Positions 16,821-25,589 of a stretch of DNA of 64,000 nucleotides are shown here, one piece after another. Position numbers and translations under genes: made by a program. The stretch is from Antarctobacter heliothermus (GTDB lineage Bacteria; Pseudomonadota; Alphaproteobacteria; Rhodobacterales; Rhodobacteraceae). Each line of letters opens with the position of its first letter. Position 1 is the first letter of the stretch. The notes under the pieces are model-generated. The model had not been told where the DNA came from. It worked only from the letters and a program-made list of their open reading frames with translations, and made no database searches. Where the stretch lies: assembly GCF_002237555.1 (NCBI RefSeq), contig NZ_CP022540.1, positions 62,001 to 126,000 of the forward strand, read 5' to 3'.

Positions 16821-18977
16821 ATGAGTTCCTCCAAAGGTAAATCCAAACGGCTCGTGGCTGACTCGCGCTATCCGCGCGGTGCTGCGACATCCAAAGCCAA
16901 GCCAACCCGGACCCGCAAACCTGCGGCCCGACGCAAGACGACGACCCGGCGCAAGCGCGGCGGCATTCTTGGCTTCTTTGGCGGGCTGGTGCGCTGGATC
17001 TTTCGGCTGATCTGGCGGGTGACGCTGTCGGCCACCGTGGTTGTGGCGCTGATCTTGGGCGCGGCGGTGCTGTACGTTTACAACACGCTGCCCGAACTGA
17101 ACACGTTGCTGGACGGGCGCGCACGCGGGTCGGTCACGCTGCTGGATCGCAATGGTGATGTCTTTGCCCTGCGCGGCGACCAGTTTGGCGGCGTCGTCAC
17201 TGCCGAGACAGTGTCCGAACACTTGAAGAACGCGGTTGTGGCGACTGAGGACCGGCGATTCTACTGGCATTTCGGGGTCAGCCCACGCGGTGTCGCCAGC
17301 GCGGTCCGCATCAACCTGCGCGAAGGGCGCGGGCCGCTGTCCGGCCACGGCGGTTCTACCATTACGCAGCAAACCGCCAAACTGGTCTGCCTTGGCGTGA
17401 AATATGATCCGGACGTCTGGAAGTCCGAGGCAGACTATGTGTCCGATTGCCGGGCAAGTTCGCTGACACGCAAAGCACGCGAGGCGATCTATGCAATAGC
17501 GATGGAGGCGAAGTATACCAAGAACGAGATCCTCTCGATCTATCTCAACCGGGCCTATATGGGTGGCGGTGCCTATGGTGCCGAGGCCGCGTCACAGCGG
17601 TATTTTGCCAAACCGGCGGCAGCACTTAACCCGGCAGAGGCGGCAATGCTGGCCGGACTGTTAACCGCGCCGTCCGTCCTTGCTCCCACTTCAAACCTCA
17701 AAGCCAGTCAGGACCGCGCCGCGACCGTGCTGCGCCTGATGTACGATCAGGGATACCTCTCAGAAGCGGAGATGCGCCAGTACCAAGACGACCCAGCGGT
17801 CCTGTCGAGCGGCGCGCAGCAATTGGGCGGCGGCTATTTTGCTGATTGGGTCATGCAGTCGGGGCCGGATTTCTTTACCCGCGACACGACAGAGGATGTG
17901 GTGATCGAAACCACGCTGGACCAACGCATTCAGCAGGTTACGGCAGCGGCGGTCGAAAGGACCTTTGCCGAAAAGGTAAAGGCCGGATCCAAGGCGCAAG
18001 TGGCCGTGGTGGTCATGTCCGCCGACGGGGCGGTGCGTGGCATGGTCGGTGGGCGCGACACGGACGCAACCGGCCTGTTCAACCGCGCATCGCAAGCGGT
18101 GCGTCAGACTGGGTCTGCGTTCAAACCGTTTGTTTACGCCACCGCGCTGGAACTGGGCTACTCACCGCTGGATACGGTCGAGGATGCGCCCTATTGCCTC
18201 AACATTCCCGGTTCTGGCCAGTGGTGCCCGGAAAACTACTCACGCCGCCACTACGGTGTCGTAACCTTGACTGAAGCATTGAAAAAATCGCTGAACGTCC
18301 CTGCCGTTAAGGTCTCAGAAACCGTGGGCCGCGATCTGGTTATCCGGGTCGCGCGCGATTTCGGCATCTACCGCGAATTGACGGACTCGCCAGCATTGGC
18401 GCTAGGCGCGTCTGAGGCAACGCTGCTGGAAATGACCGGCGCCTATGCGGGCATCCTGAACGGTGGCTCTTCAGTGACGCCTTACGGCCTACGCGTCCTG
18501 CGACTAAAGGGCCAGAACGATCCGCTTATGGGCTCTGGCGGCGGCATCGGAGAGCGTGTGGTCCGCGAAGAGGCGGCCCGGCAATTGGTCTGGATGATGC
18601 ACAAGGTGGTCACCGAGGGCACCGGCGGACGCGCCGCTCTGCCCGACCGACAGGTTGCAGGCAAGACCGGCACCAGCACAGAGGCCCGCGATGCTTGGTT
18701 TGTGGGCTTTACCGCCGATTATGTTACGGGTGTCTGGATGGGTTACGACGACAACACCCCACTGACCGGTGTGACAGGTAGCGGGCTGCCCGCAGAAATC
18801 TGGCACGAGGTCATGCTGGGCGTTCAGGAGGGTTTGCCAGTGCAGCCTTTGCCGATGTCAGAGCCGGTGCCACCCAAGGTGCCAGAACCACAGCCGCAAC
18901 CCGAACCGCAAGATCGCAGGCGTCAGAACCAATCCATTCTGGAACAGGTTCTGCGGGACATTCTGGGCGGCAACTGA
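16821..18977 (+). CDS. Class A penicillin-binding protein (PBP1 family)
   Basis: A bifunctional peptidoglycan synthase of 718 residues. A basic cytoplasmic tail (residues 1-48, rich in Lys/Arg) precedes one transmembrane helix (about 68-89). The glycosyltransferase 51 domain has catalytic Glu143 in ATEDRRFYWHFG and the GGSTITQQTAK motif. The transpeptidase domain has nucleophile Ser432 in TGSAFKPFVYA, SLNVPAVKV as the SxN motif and KTGTSTEARDAWFVGFT as the KTG motif. The C-terminus is proline/glutamine rich. I chose ATG 16821 over the TTG directly before it. It is convergent with mlaC across a long hairpin. Confidence 0.93.
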   Translation: MSSSKGKSKRLVADSRYPRGAATSKAKPTRTRKPAARRKTTTRRKRGGILGFFGGLVRWIFRLIWRVTLSATVVVALILGAAVLYVYNTLPELNTLLDGRARGSVTLLDRNGDVFALRGDQFGGVVTAETVSEHLKNAVVATEDRRFYWHFGVSPRGVASAVRINLREGRGPLSGHGGSTITQQTAKLVCLGVKYDPDVWKSEADYVSDCRASSLTRKAREAIYAIAMEAKYTKNEILSIYLNRAYMGGGAYGAEAASQRYFAKPAAALNPAEAAMLAGLLTAPSVLAPTSNLKASQDRAATVLRLMYDQGYLSEAEMRQYQDDPAVLSSGAQQLGGGYFADWVMQSGPDFFTRDTTEDVVIETTLDQRIQQVTAAAVERTFAEKVKAGSKAQVAVVVMSADGAVRGMVGGRDTDATGLFNRASQAVRQTGSAFKPFVYATALELGYSPLDTVEDAPYCLNIPGSGQWCPENYSRRHYGVVTLTEALKKSLNVPAVKVSETVGRDLVIRVARDFGIYRELTDSPALALGASEATLLEMTGAYAGILNGGSSVTPYGLRVLRLKGQNDPLMGSGGGIGERVVREEAARQLVWMMHKVVTEGTGGRAALPDRQVAGKTGTSTEARDAWFVGFTADYVTGVWMGYDDNTPLTGVTGSGLPAEIWHEVMLGVQEGLPVQPLPMSEPVPPKVPEPQPQPEPQDRRRQNQSILEQVLRDILGGN

Positions 18978-18992
18978 GCCGAGTTCATACCG

Positions 18993-19045
18993 CTGAAAGC
19001 CATAGGCCCGGAAACCTGTCAGGTTTCCGGGCCTATGGCTTTCAG
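18993..19045. terminator. Perfect 25-bp hairpin between convergent genes
   Basis: Bases 18993-19017 pair perfectly with 19021-19045 across a 3-base loop (GTC). It lies 16 bases after the penicillin-binding protein stop and 25 bases before the mlaC stop on the other strand. No T run follows on either side, so it is a bidirectional terminator or 3'-end stabiliser of unusual length rather than a textbook one. Confidence 0.7.
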
Positions 19046-19069
19046 GCGTTGCCGCCGTCGTTATCGATA

Positions 19070-19657
19070 TCAGCTTGCGTTGCGCAGATCTGCAATCAGC
19101 CTGTCCAAATCGCCGCGACGGGCGTCCAGCATAGAGCCGATCTCGCTCCGCTCGGTCAGCAGCATGTCCACACCTTCGATGAACAGGTTGTAGAACCGAT
19201 TGGAATCCGAGACGTGAAAGGAAATCTCGAACGGATCAGTGCCGCGCAGGAACGCGGTACAGCGCACCTCATAGCCGCGTCTGATGGAACCGACCGATTT
19301 CACCTCAAGCCGGCCACCGATGAATTCACGGAAACGCTTGCCATACTTGCGAGAGATGTAGCCGGTGAACGCCTCGGTAAAGGCCTTTTTCTGCGTGTTG
19401 GATGCGCGCCGCCCATCCACGCCCAGCGCGTTGGCTGCGATCAAGGGCGTGTCACCGTATTTCTTGAAGATCCGCTCAAACTCGCGGTACATCGCCGATT
19501 CGGATTTTCCCGAAGAGATAACCGCGTTGATCTCATCCACCATCTTGCTGATCAGGCTGGACGCCTGCCCGCTTGTCAGGGCGAATGCAGGAAGCGCCGG
19601 CAACGTAGCTGCGACCGTGCCGACCGCGAGGAAGTGGCGGCGTGAAAAAAGCGTCAT
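19070..19657 (-). CDS. mlaC: Phospholipid-binding protein MlaC
   Basis: A periplasmic shuttle of 195 residues that carries phospholipids between the outer-membrane MlaA complex and the inner-membrane MlaFEDB transporter. The signal peptide has an arginine pair (MTLFSRRHFLAVGTVAATLPALPAFA), possibly Tat-compatible. The mature region matches the Ttg2D/MlaC family: FERIFKKYGDTPLIA, TGYISRKYGKRF and VSDSNRFYNLFIEGVDML. mlaA lies 16 bases upstream on the same strand, so the two form a pair. The mlaFEDB genes are not in this window. Confidence 0.92.
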   Translation of the reverse strand: MTLFSRRHFLAVGTVAATLPALPAFALTSGQASSLISKMVDEINAVISSGKSESAMYREFERIFKKYGDTPLIAANALGVDGRRASNTQKKAFTEAFTGYISRKYGKRFREFIGGRLEVKSVGSIRRGYEVRCTAFLRGTDPFEISFHVSDSNRFYNLFIEGVDMLLTERSEIGSMLDARRGDLDRLIADLRNAS

Positions 19658-19672
19658 AACAAGGCTCCTTAC

Positions 19673-20419
19673 CTAGAATCCTTCGGTGTCCACGGCCAAC
19701 GGATCGAAATCCGCCCCCGGAGCGTCTTCGCCCAGTTCGTATCTGCGGTTTTGCAGATACATCAACCGGAACTGCAGATAGCTGTCGGCGCTGCCGTGCA
19801 GGATCGAATCGACGGTTCCCCCGAATTTGCTGCGTTCCCCAACCGTGTCCAGCCCCTTGGCCACCGTTCCAATGTAGCGTTCAGGCGTCGGCACCACATA
19901 TTTCAGCGGGTCGGTGAACAGGTCTACAACGTCTCCGGCCGTATCTCGTTCCGTCGATGGGCCAAGAACCGGCACCTCAAGATACGCGCCCTCTGGCACG
20001 CCCCAGACGGCCAGCGTCTCACCAAAGTCGGATTCATCGGGGTCAAGCCCCCATTCCTTCGCCACGTCGAACATCCCGCCGACGCCAATGGTGGCATTGA
20101 GGGTAAACCGCAACGAATTATTGGTTGCGCGCACCAGACGTCCCTGGAGCAGCTGATTCACAACCGTCTGCGGCAAAGAAACCGTGTCGGCAAAACTCGA
20201 AACGCGCTCTTGCACAAACGGCGGAACGGTCCCGGCGTACCCCGGGCCATCGCCGCTGAAGAGTTTCTTGTCGAGATTTCGGTTGAAATCGTGCACCTTG
20301 CGATTTTTCACCTCATAGGGATCGTGAATCCCATCGGGTGCTCCGCCGGGTCCGGGTACCGAACAGCCAGCCACAGCCGAAACGACTGCCATCAGAACGA
20401 CCGGCCTGAAATTCAACAT
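19673..20419 (-). CDS. mlaA: MlaA family outer-membrane lipoprotein
   Basis: An outer-membrane lipoprotein (VacJ) of 248 residues that removes phospholipids from the outer leaflet and passes them to MlaC. The lipobox is VSAVAGC near residue 19. Family features are DPYEVKNRKVHDFNRNLDK at the N-terminus, PQTVVNQLLQGRLVRATNN, GVGGMFDVAKEWGL and FGETLAVWGVPEGAYLEVPVLGP-type spacing. It is upstream of mlaC in the same direction and is likely the first gene of the transcript. Confidence 0.94.
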   Translation of the reverse strand: MLNFRPVVLMAVVSAVAGCSVPGPGGAPDGIHDPYEVKNRKVHDFNRNLDKKLFSGDGPGYAGTVPPFVQERVSSFADTVSLPQTVVNQLLQGRLVRATNNSLRFTLNATIGVGGMFDVAKEWGLDPDESDFGETLAVWGVPEGAYLEVPVLGPSTERDTAGDVVDLFTDPLKYVVPTPERYIGTVAKGLDTVGERSKFGGTVDSILHGSADSYLQFRLMYLQNRRYELGEDAPGADFDPLAVDTEGF

Positions 20420-20614
20420 AACGCAGAGTCCTCTTCAAACCACTTGGGAAAGCTGCACAGCTTGCCTAAAAGGGTAGATAATTTCATCTCCGCTTGATCC
20501 CAACGAAGGATGCCGGAATACTCGCCCATGTGGCACAATGGCGACATGAGGCAAGTCAGGACACCACTGTCACAGATTCCGGCCCGTGACACAACGAGGG
20601 GCTGACACAGGCGC

Positions 20615-22345
20615 ATGAGCACCGCACAAAGAGACACCGGGCGCGACGAACTCATCGCGGCCCGAAGACAGAGTCGGCCATACTATTGGTTTGTCGGCAT
20701 ATTCAGCTTGTTCGTGAACATCTTGATGCTCACGGGGCCGATGTACATGTTGCAGGTCTATGACCGTGTTCTGGGCTCACGGTCCGAGGCGACGCTGATC
20801 GCGCTCTCGGTGCTGGTGATTTTTCTGTATTCGATGATGGGTCTGCTGGACTATGTCCGAGGCAGAATCATGGGGCGCGTGGCGGCACGATTCCAGGCGG
20901 CGCTGGATTTGCGGGTCTTCGACGCGGTGCTGCGGCGGGCGGCGGTTCAGAATGATGAACTGGCCCAGACCGGCCTGCGTGACCTCGAATCGGTGCAGCG
21001 TCTGATGTCGTCGCCGGTATTGATGGCGTTTTTCGACATACCGTGGACGCCGTTGTTTATCATCGGGATCATGATCTTTCACCCGTGGATGGGTTATTTG
21101 GCAATTGCCGGTGGTCTGCTTCTGATCACCGTGACGGTGGCCAACCAGTTGGTCAGCAAGACTCCGACGCTGAAATCCAACACGGCTGTCATGCAGGCCG
21201 AACGCACCGCGGATCAGATCCGCCAAGAGGCGGAAATGGTGCAGGCGCTGGGGATGCGCGGTGATGCATTCAAGCGTTGGATGCAGGCGCGGTCTCAGGC
21301 TCTGTCCGGTCAAATCGCCTCGGCCGATCTGACCGGCACTTTCTCCACCATGACCAAAACGCTGCGGATGCTTTTGCAATCCGCGATGTTGGGTCTTGGT
21401 GCCTATCTTGTCCTGCAGGGCGAACTGACACCGGGGGCGATGATCGCCGGGTCGATCCTGATGGGCCGCGCCCTTGCTCCGATCGAGCTTCTGATCGGCC
21501 AATGGGCCTTGGTACAGCGCGCGCGCAAGGGCTGGGATAACCTGTCCCAACTGCTGAGCGAAGTGCCAGAGGCCAACCAGCCCACCCAACTGCCCAAACC
21601 CGCTGCCAAGCTGGAGGTTCAGCAACTGACCGTGGTCGCGCCGGGTGAGCAGCAAGCGGCGCTGCGGCTGGTGTCGTTCAATGTCGGCCCGGGTCAGGCC
21701 TGCGGCGTGATCGGCTCTTCAGGTGCGGGCAAGTCAACTTTGGCGCGTGCGCTCACCGGCGTCTGGCGGCCGGCGGGCGGCAAGATCCGGCTGGACGGAG
21801 CCTCACTTGATCAATACGGGGCAGAAACACTGGGCAAGCACATCGGCTATTTGCCGCAGCGCGTGACCTTGTTTGATGGCACCATCGCTGAAAACATCGC
21901 ACGCCTGTCGCCCGAACCCGACCCGGAACAGGTGGTCGCGGCCGCGATGAAGGCCGATGCCCATGAAATGATCCTGAAACTGCCGCAGGGCTATGACACG
22001 CGGGTCTCCGCCTCTGGCGGGCGGCTTTCCGGCGGCCAAATGCAGCGTATCGGTCTAGCCCGTGCCATGTATGGAGACCCGGTGCTATTGGTGCTGGATG
22101 AGCCGAATTCGAACCTCGACAATGAGGGGTCCGAGGCGGTGAACAAGGCGATTAAAACCTTTAAGGACGCGGGCAAGGCGGTGCTGATCATGGCGCACCG
22201 GCCAGCGGCCATTAAGGAATGCGACCTACTGTTGATGCTGGAAAACGGTGGCCGCGCCGCCTTTGGTCCAAAGGACGAAGTGTTGCAGAACATGGTCAAA
22301 AACCACCAACAGTTGCAAAAAGCCGGACCTGGAGGTGTGCGATGA
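20615..22345 (+). CDS. Type I secretion system permease/ATPase
   Basis: The inner-membrane ABC component of a type I secretion system (PrtD/AprD type), 576 residues. The N-terminal membrane domain contains the conserved NILMLTGPMYMLQVYDRVLGSRSEATL-like region (about 28-55). The ATPase domain shows Walker A GSSGAGKSTLAR (about 366-377), the signature LSGGQMQRIGLARAMYG and Walker B LLVLDEPNSNLD. It lacks an N-terminal C39 peptidase, so the substrate should carry a C-terminal signal. It overlaps the HlyD-like gene by four bases (ATGA). No RTX substrate or outer-membrane TolC gene is nearby. Confidence 0.93.
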   Translation: MSTAQRDTGRDELIAARRQSRPYYWFVGIFSLFVNILMLTGPMYMLQVYDRVLGSRSEATLIALSVLVIFLYSMMGLLDYVRGRIMGRVAARFQAALDLRVFDAVLRRAAVQNDELAQTGLRDLESVQRLMSSPVLMAFFDIPWTPLFIIGIMIFHPWMGYLAIAGGLLLITVTVANQLVSKTPTLKSNTAVMQAERTADQIRQEAEMVQALGMRGDAFKRWMQARSQALSGQIASADLTGTFSTMTKTLRMLLQSAMLGLGAYLVLQGELTPGAMIAGSILMGRALAPIELLIGQWALVQRARKGWDNLSQLLSEVPEANQPTQLPKPAAKLEVQQLTVVAPGEQQAALRLVSFNVGPGQACGVIGSSGAGKSTLARALTGVWRPAGGKIRLDGASLDQYGAETLGKHIGYLPQRVTLFDGTIAENIARLSPEPDPEQVVAAAMKADAHEMILKLPQGYDTRVSASGGRLSGGQMQRIGLARAMYGDPVLLVLDEPNSNLDNEGSEAVNKAIKTFKDAGKAVLIMAHRPAAIKECDLLLMLENGGRAAFGPKDEVLQNMVKNHQQLQKAGPGGVR

Positions 22346-23646
22346 CAGCGGATACACAGTTTTCTCTGCGCGGGCCGATGGTTGCGGGCGTCTTGGGGCT
22401 GGCGATCCTAGTTGGGGGTTTTGGCACTTGGGCCGCGACCACCAATATCTCGGGCGCAATCGTAGCCTCTGGTTCGATCGAAGTGGATCAGAATCGACAA
22501 ATCGTTCAGCACCCAGATGGCGGCGTCGTTTCAGAGATCCTCGTGGACGAGGGGGATACGGTCACATTGGGTCAGCCGTTGATTCGGCTGGATCCGACTT
22601 TGCTGCTGTCCGAGATGACCATCATCGAAGGTCAGCTGTTCGAGATCATGTCCCGCCGCGCGCGACTACAGGCGGAACGCGACGGCAAAGACGAGATTGT
22701 CTTTGCCGAAGAGGTCCTGCAACGCACTTTGGTGGACGCGGAAGTCGCCGAACTGGTCGAAGGCCAGCGGAATCTCTTTTTCGCCCGCCGCGATTCCATC
22801 GAAGGCGAGATCGAGCAATTGCGAAAACGATCCGACCAGATCACCGATCAGGTCATCGGCATCGACGCCCAGCAGACGGCGCTTACCCGCCAGTCGGACC
22901 TGATAAAGCAAGAACTGGTCGGCAAGGAAGAACTGCAACGGCAGGGCCTCGTCCGCGCGCCGGAAATCCTTGCGCTGCAACGCGAAGAGGCGCGATTGGC
23001 CGGCTCCGTGGGAGACCTCAAGGCGCAAAAAGCACAGGCAGAGGGCAAGATCACCGAGATCGACATCCAGATCCTCAGCCTTGAGACTCGTCGCCGAGAA
23101 GAGGCCATCACCACACTGCGTGATCTTCAGTTTCAGGAACGCGAGCTGGCCGAGCAACGCCGGGCCATCAAAGAACGGCTGAGCCGGATGGTCATCACCG
23201 CGCCCGTCGGTGGCATCATCTACGGACTGACGATCTTTACCCCGCGCTCTGTCATCCGGCCCGCCGATCCGGTGCTCTATATCGTGCCGCAGGACCGCCC
23301 GCTGGTGATTGCGGCGCAGGTGGAACCGATCCACATCGACAAGCTGTTTGTCGATCAGGAGGTCAGTCTGCGATTTTCCTCACTGGATCAGCGTCAAACA
23401 CCGGAACTGTTCGGGTCTGTGGTGCAAATCTCTGCCGATGCCTTTGAGGATCAGAATTCTCGCGTGCGCTATTACCGTGCCGAGATCGTGCTGAACGAAG
23501 GCGAGATAGACCGTCTGCCAGAAGGTGCCGCGCTGATCCCCGGCATGCCGGTTGAAACGTTCATCCGCACCGATGATCGCACTCCGCTGGGTTATCTGGT
23601 GAAACCGTTCATGGACTATTTCGCCAAGGCTTTTCGAGAGAGTTGA
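22342..23646 (+). CDS. HlyD family type I secretion adaptor
   Basis: The membrane-fusion protein of the type I secretion system, 434 residues from ATG 22342, which overlaps the ABC gene stop. One N-terminal transmembrane helix (GVLGLAILVGGFGTWAATT) is followed by a lipoyl/biotinyl-like hairpin (QHPDGGVVSEILVDEGDTV). A long periplasmic coiled coil (about 95-290) is rich in Glu/Arg/Gln heptads. The C-terminal beta-barrel holds ITAPVGGIIYGLTIFTPRSV and a final LGYLVKPFMDYF. With the ABC protein it would form the inner part of an export channel. Confidence 0.93.
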   Translation: MTADTQFSLRGPMVAGVLGLAILVGGFGTWAATTNISGAIVASGSIEVDQNRQIVQHPDGGVVSEILVDEGDTVTLGQPLIRLDPTLLLSEMTIIEGQLFEIMSRRARLQAERDGKDEIVFAEEVLQRTLVDAEVAELVEGQRNLFFARRDSIEGEIEQLRKRSDQITDQVIGIDAQQTALTRQSDLIKQELVGKEELQRQGLVRAPEILALQREEARLAGSVGDLKAQKAQAEGKITEIDIQILSLETRRREEAITTLRDLQFQERELAEQRRAIKERLSRMVITAPVGGIIYGLTIFTPRSVIRPADPVLYIVPQDRPLVIAAQVEPIHIDKLFVDQEVSLRFSSLDQRQTPELFGSVVQISADAFEDQNSRVRYYRAEIVLNEGEIDRLPEGAALIPGMPVETFIRTDDRTPLGYLVKPFMDYFAKAFRES

Positions 23647-23727
23647 GCAAACAAGTGGGGGCTGCATCTGTCCCCATCCACCTTGAAATAGAGTCTGCGC
23701 CAACACTGAAGGAGCAGACTCGTACGA

Positions 23728-23880
23728 AAGAACCGTTCCACCGAGGCTAAAGTCATCGGGATGATCAATCAGCAAGATGCCCGCATGCCGACAGCCGAGG
23801 TGCGCCGCGGGCATGGGCCGAAGCACGGCGCCGTTCTACGAATTCAAGTCCAAGTATGGCGGCCAGAAAGTGTCCGAGGG
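23728..23880 (+). pseudogene. IS3-family OrfA fragment
   Basis: Frame one reads NRSTEAKVIGMINQQDARMP then TAEVRRGHG. A frameshift follows, and frame two continues STAPFYEFKSKYGGQKVSE. Together these match the N-terminal half of IS3-family OrfA proteins (helix-turn-helix, with the FYxxKxKYGG segment). There is no OrfB and no full-length start. It abuts a glutathione S-transferase fragment on the other strand, so the IS remnant seems to mark the breakpoint of that gene. Confidence 0.75.
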
Positions 23881-24060
23881 GTTGAACAAGACGGTATCGC
23901 CCTCTGCGAGCACCCTGACATTGCCCAGCGGGTTGATCCTGCGGACTTCTTCGGACTGCGGTCCGACGGCCACATGGGTGTAGGGCACAGCCAGTTCCTC
24001 TAGCAGCTACAGCACGCGAAACGCACGACTCCGGACCGCGCCGTAAACGGGATACCTCAC
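23881..24060 (-). pseudogene. Glutathione S-transferase N-terminal fragment
   Basis: Sixty codons on the minus strand from GTG 24060 read VRYPVYGAVRSRAFRVL, a TAG stop at 24007-24009, LLEELAVPYTHVAV, and then RRINPLGNVRVLAEGDTVL. This is the thioredoxin-like N-terminal domain of a GST, including the INPLGxVPxL-type cis-proline region. The stop replaces an expected Trp codon (TGG to TAG). The frame ends where the IS3 OrfA fragment begins, so the C-terminal helical domain is gone. Confidence 0.75.
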
Positions 24061-24078
24061 TATCAACCCTCTCAGAAA

Positions 24079-25104
24079 TCAGCGGCGCGCCAGAAAGGCC
24101 AGCCGCACAAACGCGCGCTCCACCAGCGCCATTTGCGGTGCTTTCTGACCAGCTGAGCGCAGCGTCAGATCCGTATCCATCAACAACGTCAGCGCGCCTT
24201 CCAATCGAGAAGCCGACCAGTTCTGGGCTTGCCGCAACATCCGGTCCCGACGCGGACCAAATATCGGTGGGCGCAGCTTTCCTATGCCTTGCGCGGGTCC
24301 ACCAGGGGCAGAAGCGATGGCAAAGAGCGTCCGAAAATGCCGCGTGCCCATAATCAACAACGTGACAGGCGCAACACCCTGCGCGGTCAGCCGCCGCATG
24401 ACGGGGGCAATGTCGCTGGTCCGGCCCTCTGCCAGAACGTGAAAGATCTCATCCATCTGCGCCTCGACCGAAGCGGGGGCATTTAGCGTGACCTCATCCG
24501 GGGTCAGGGCCACGGGATCCTGATATTTATATAGCGCGATCTTTTCCAACGTCTGGCGAAAATCGCCCGGCGTCAGGTCACGAGACAAATGCTCTAGCGC
24601 TCCCATCGCGTCACGGTCGACACCGGTCAGTCCGGCGCGGGACAGTTCCGCTTCGATTTCCGCGCGGCCCATCGGGTCATTGTACAGCGCCGCGGCATAG
24701 GCATTTTTTGCCCCCTCAAACAGCTTGCGCAGTGAGGACCGTGCCGTCAGAGACCCGGCGGTGACGATGATCTGCGCATCGCCTTGGTGCCAGTCCGACA
24801 GCGCGGATTTGACTGCCTCAGAGACCCCGTCGGCGGCCTCTTCGACCAGCACGGCACGCGGACCGGGGAAAAAGCCGGTGGCCTTGACCGCATCCATCAG
24901 TTGCGCCGGATCGCGCCGCAGATCCCCGCCGTTCATCCGGGTCAGGCGCATTTCGGCCTCTCCCTCCGGACCGGTGATGGCGGAAATCACCTCTTGCCGC
25001 TTCATCGCGACGCGCATCACGTCTTCGCCGTAGATCAGCAGCCCGGCGATGGCAGGGTAAGGTTTGCGAAAAAACCCATTCGCGTCACGCGGCGACAGTT
25101 TCAT
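24079..25104 (-). CDS. holA: DNA polymerase III subunit delta
   Basis: The clamp-loader subunit that opens the beta sliding clamp, 341 residues. The start region [29 protein letters not shown] and the motifs FFPGPRAVLVEEAADG and FEGAKNAYAAALYND match the HolA family. The C-terminal helical collar ends MALVERAFVRLAFLA. The ATG overlaps the lptE stop (ATGA), following the conserved alphaproteobacterial order leuS-lptE-holA. All three lie on the minus strand and should be co-transcribed. Confidence 0.94.
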   Translation of the reverse strand: MKLSPRDANGFFRKPYPAIAGLLIYGEDVMRVAMKRQEVISAITGPEGEAEMRLTRMNGGDLRRDPAQLMDAVKATGFFPGPRAVLVEEAADGVSEAVKSALSDWHQGDAQIIVTAGSLTARSSLRKLFEGAKNAYAAALYNDPMGRAEIEAELSRAGLTGVDRDAMGALEHLSRDLTPGDFRQTLEKIALYKYQDPVALTPDEVTLNAPASVEAQMDEIFHVLAEGRTSDIAPVMRRLTAQGVAPVTLLIMGTRHFRTLFAIASAPGGPAQGIGKLRPPIFGPRRDRMLRQAQNWSASRLEGALTLLMDTDLTLRSAGQKAPQMALVERAFVRLAFLARR

Positions 25105-25589
25105 GTGTCAGAGATATCGGACAGCAGAAGATCATCAATGACCTGATCGGCCAGTAGAACCATCAGCCGTTCCGAGGCATCGGTTTCCGCGGCGCGGGTG
25201 GCAACAGTCGAGCCAGTGGTGGAATAGCCGGTAAAGGCGTTTGTCCGCCCTTCAAACAGCGTCGCCCCGGTTGCGGTATCGACAAGGCTGAAAAACGCGC
25301 GCCCAATAAGACGATAACGCGTGGTGTTGCCCGCCGAAGTCGAACCGATGTCCTGATCGTCCGTCTGGATGCGAAGGGTCAAACTGTAGGGTGCGCCCGG
25401 CGCAGCGCGCCCCATCCGCTCTTCAAACCGGCGGTTGAAGTGATAGGCGTTCTCATTGCCCGGCTTCGGCAAGAGAACCGCGTTTTGTAGCGCGGTGCCG
25501 CCGCCCTGCGGTCCGTAAACCGGGGTAAACCCGCAAGCGGCAAGCGCCAGCGGGCTAAACAAGAGCGTTCTACGATTACACCACGACAT
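25101..25589 (-). CDS. lptE: LPS assembly lipoprotein LptE
   Basis: An outer-membrane lipoprotein of 162 residues that plugs and supports LptD during lipopolysaccharide insertion. The lipobox is PLALAAC (Cys19), followed by the family hallmark [12 protein letters not shown]. The mature domain includes RRFEERMG, a beta-rich segment (YSLTLRIQ) and the C-terminal helix [14 protein letters not shown]. It overlaps leuS by 14 bases and holA by four, showing translational coupling. Confidence 0.9.
   Translation of the reverse strand: MSWCNRRTLLFSPLALAACGFTPVYGPQGGGTALQNAVLLPKPGNENAYHFNRRFEERMGRAAPGAPYSLTLRIQTDDQDIGSTSAGNTTRYRLIGRAFFSLVDTATGATLFEGRTNAFTGYSTTGSTVATRAAETDASERLMVLLADQVIDDLLLSDISDT

Noticed and set aside
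20615..23646. A complete type I secretion operon with substrate
   Set aside because: Only the ABC and adaptor genes are present. No RTX-repeat protein and no TolC gene lie on either side.
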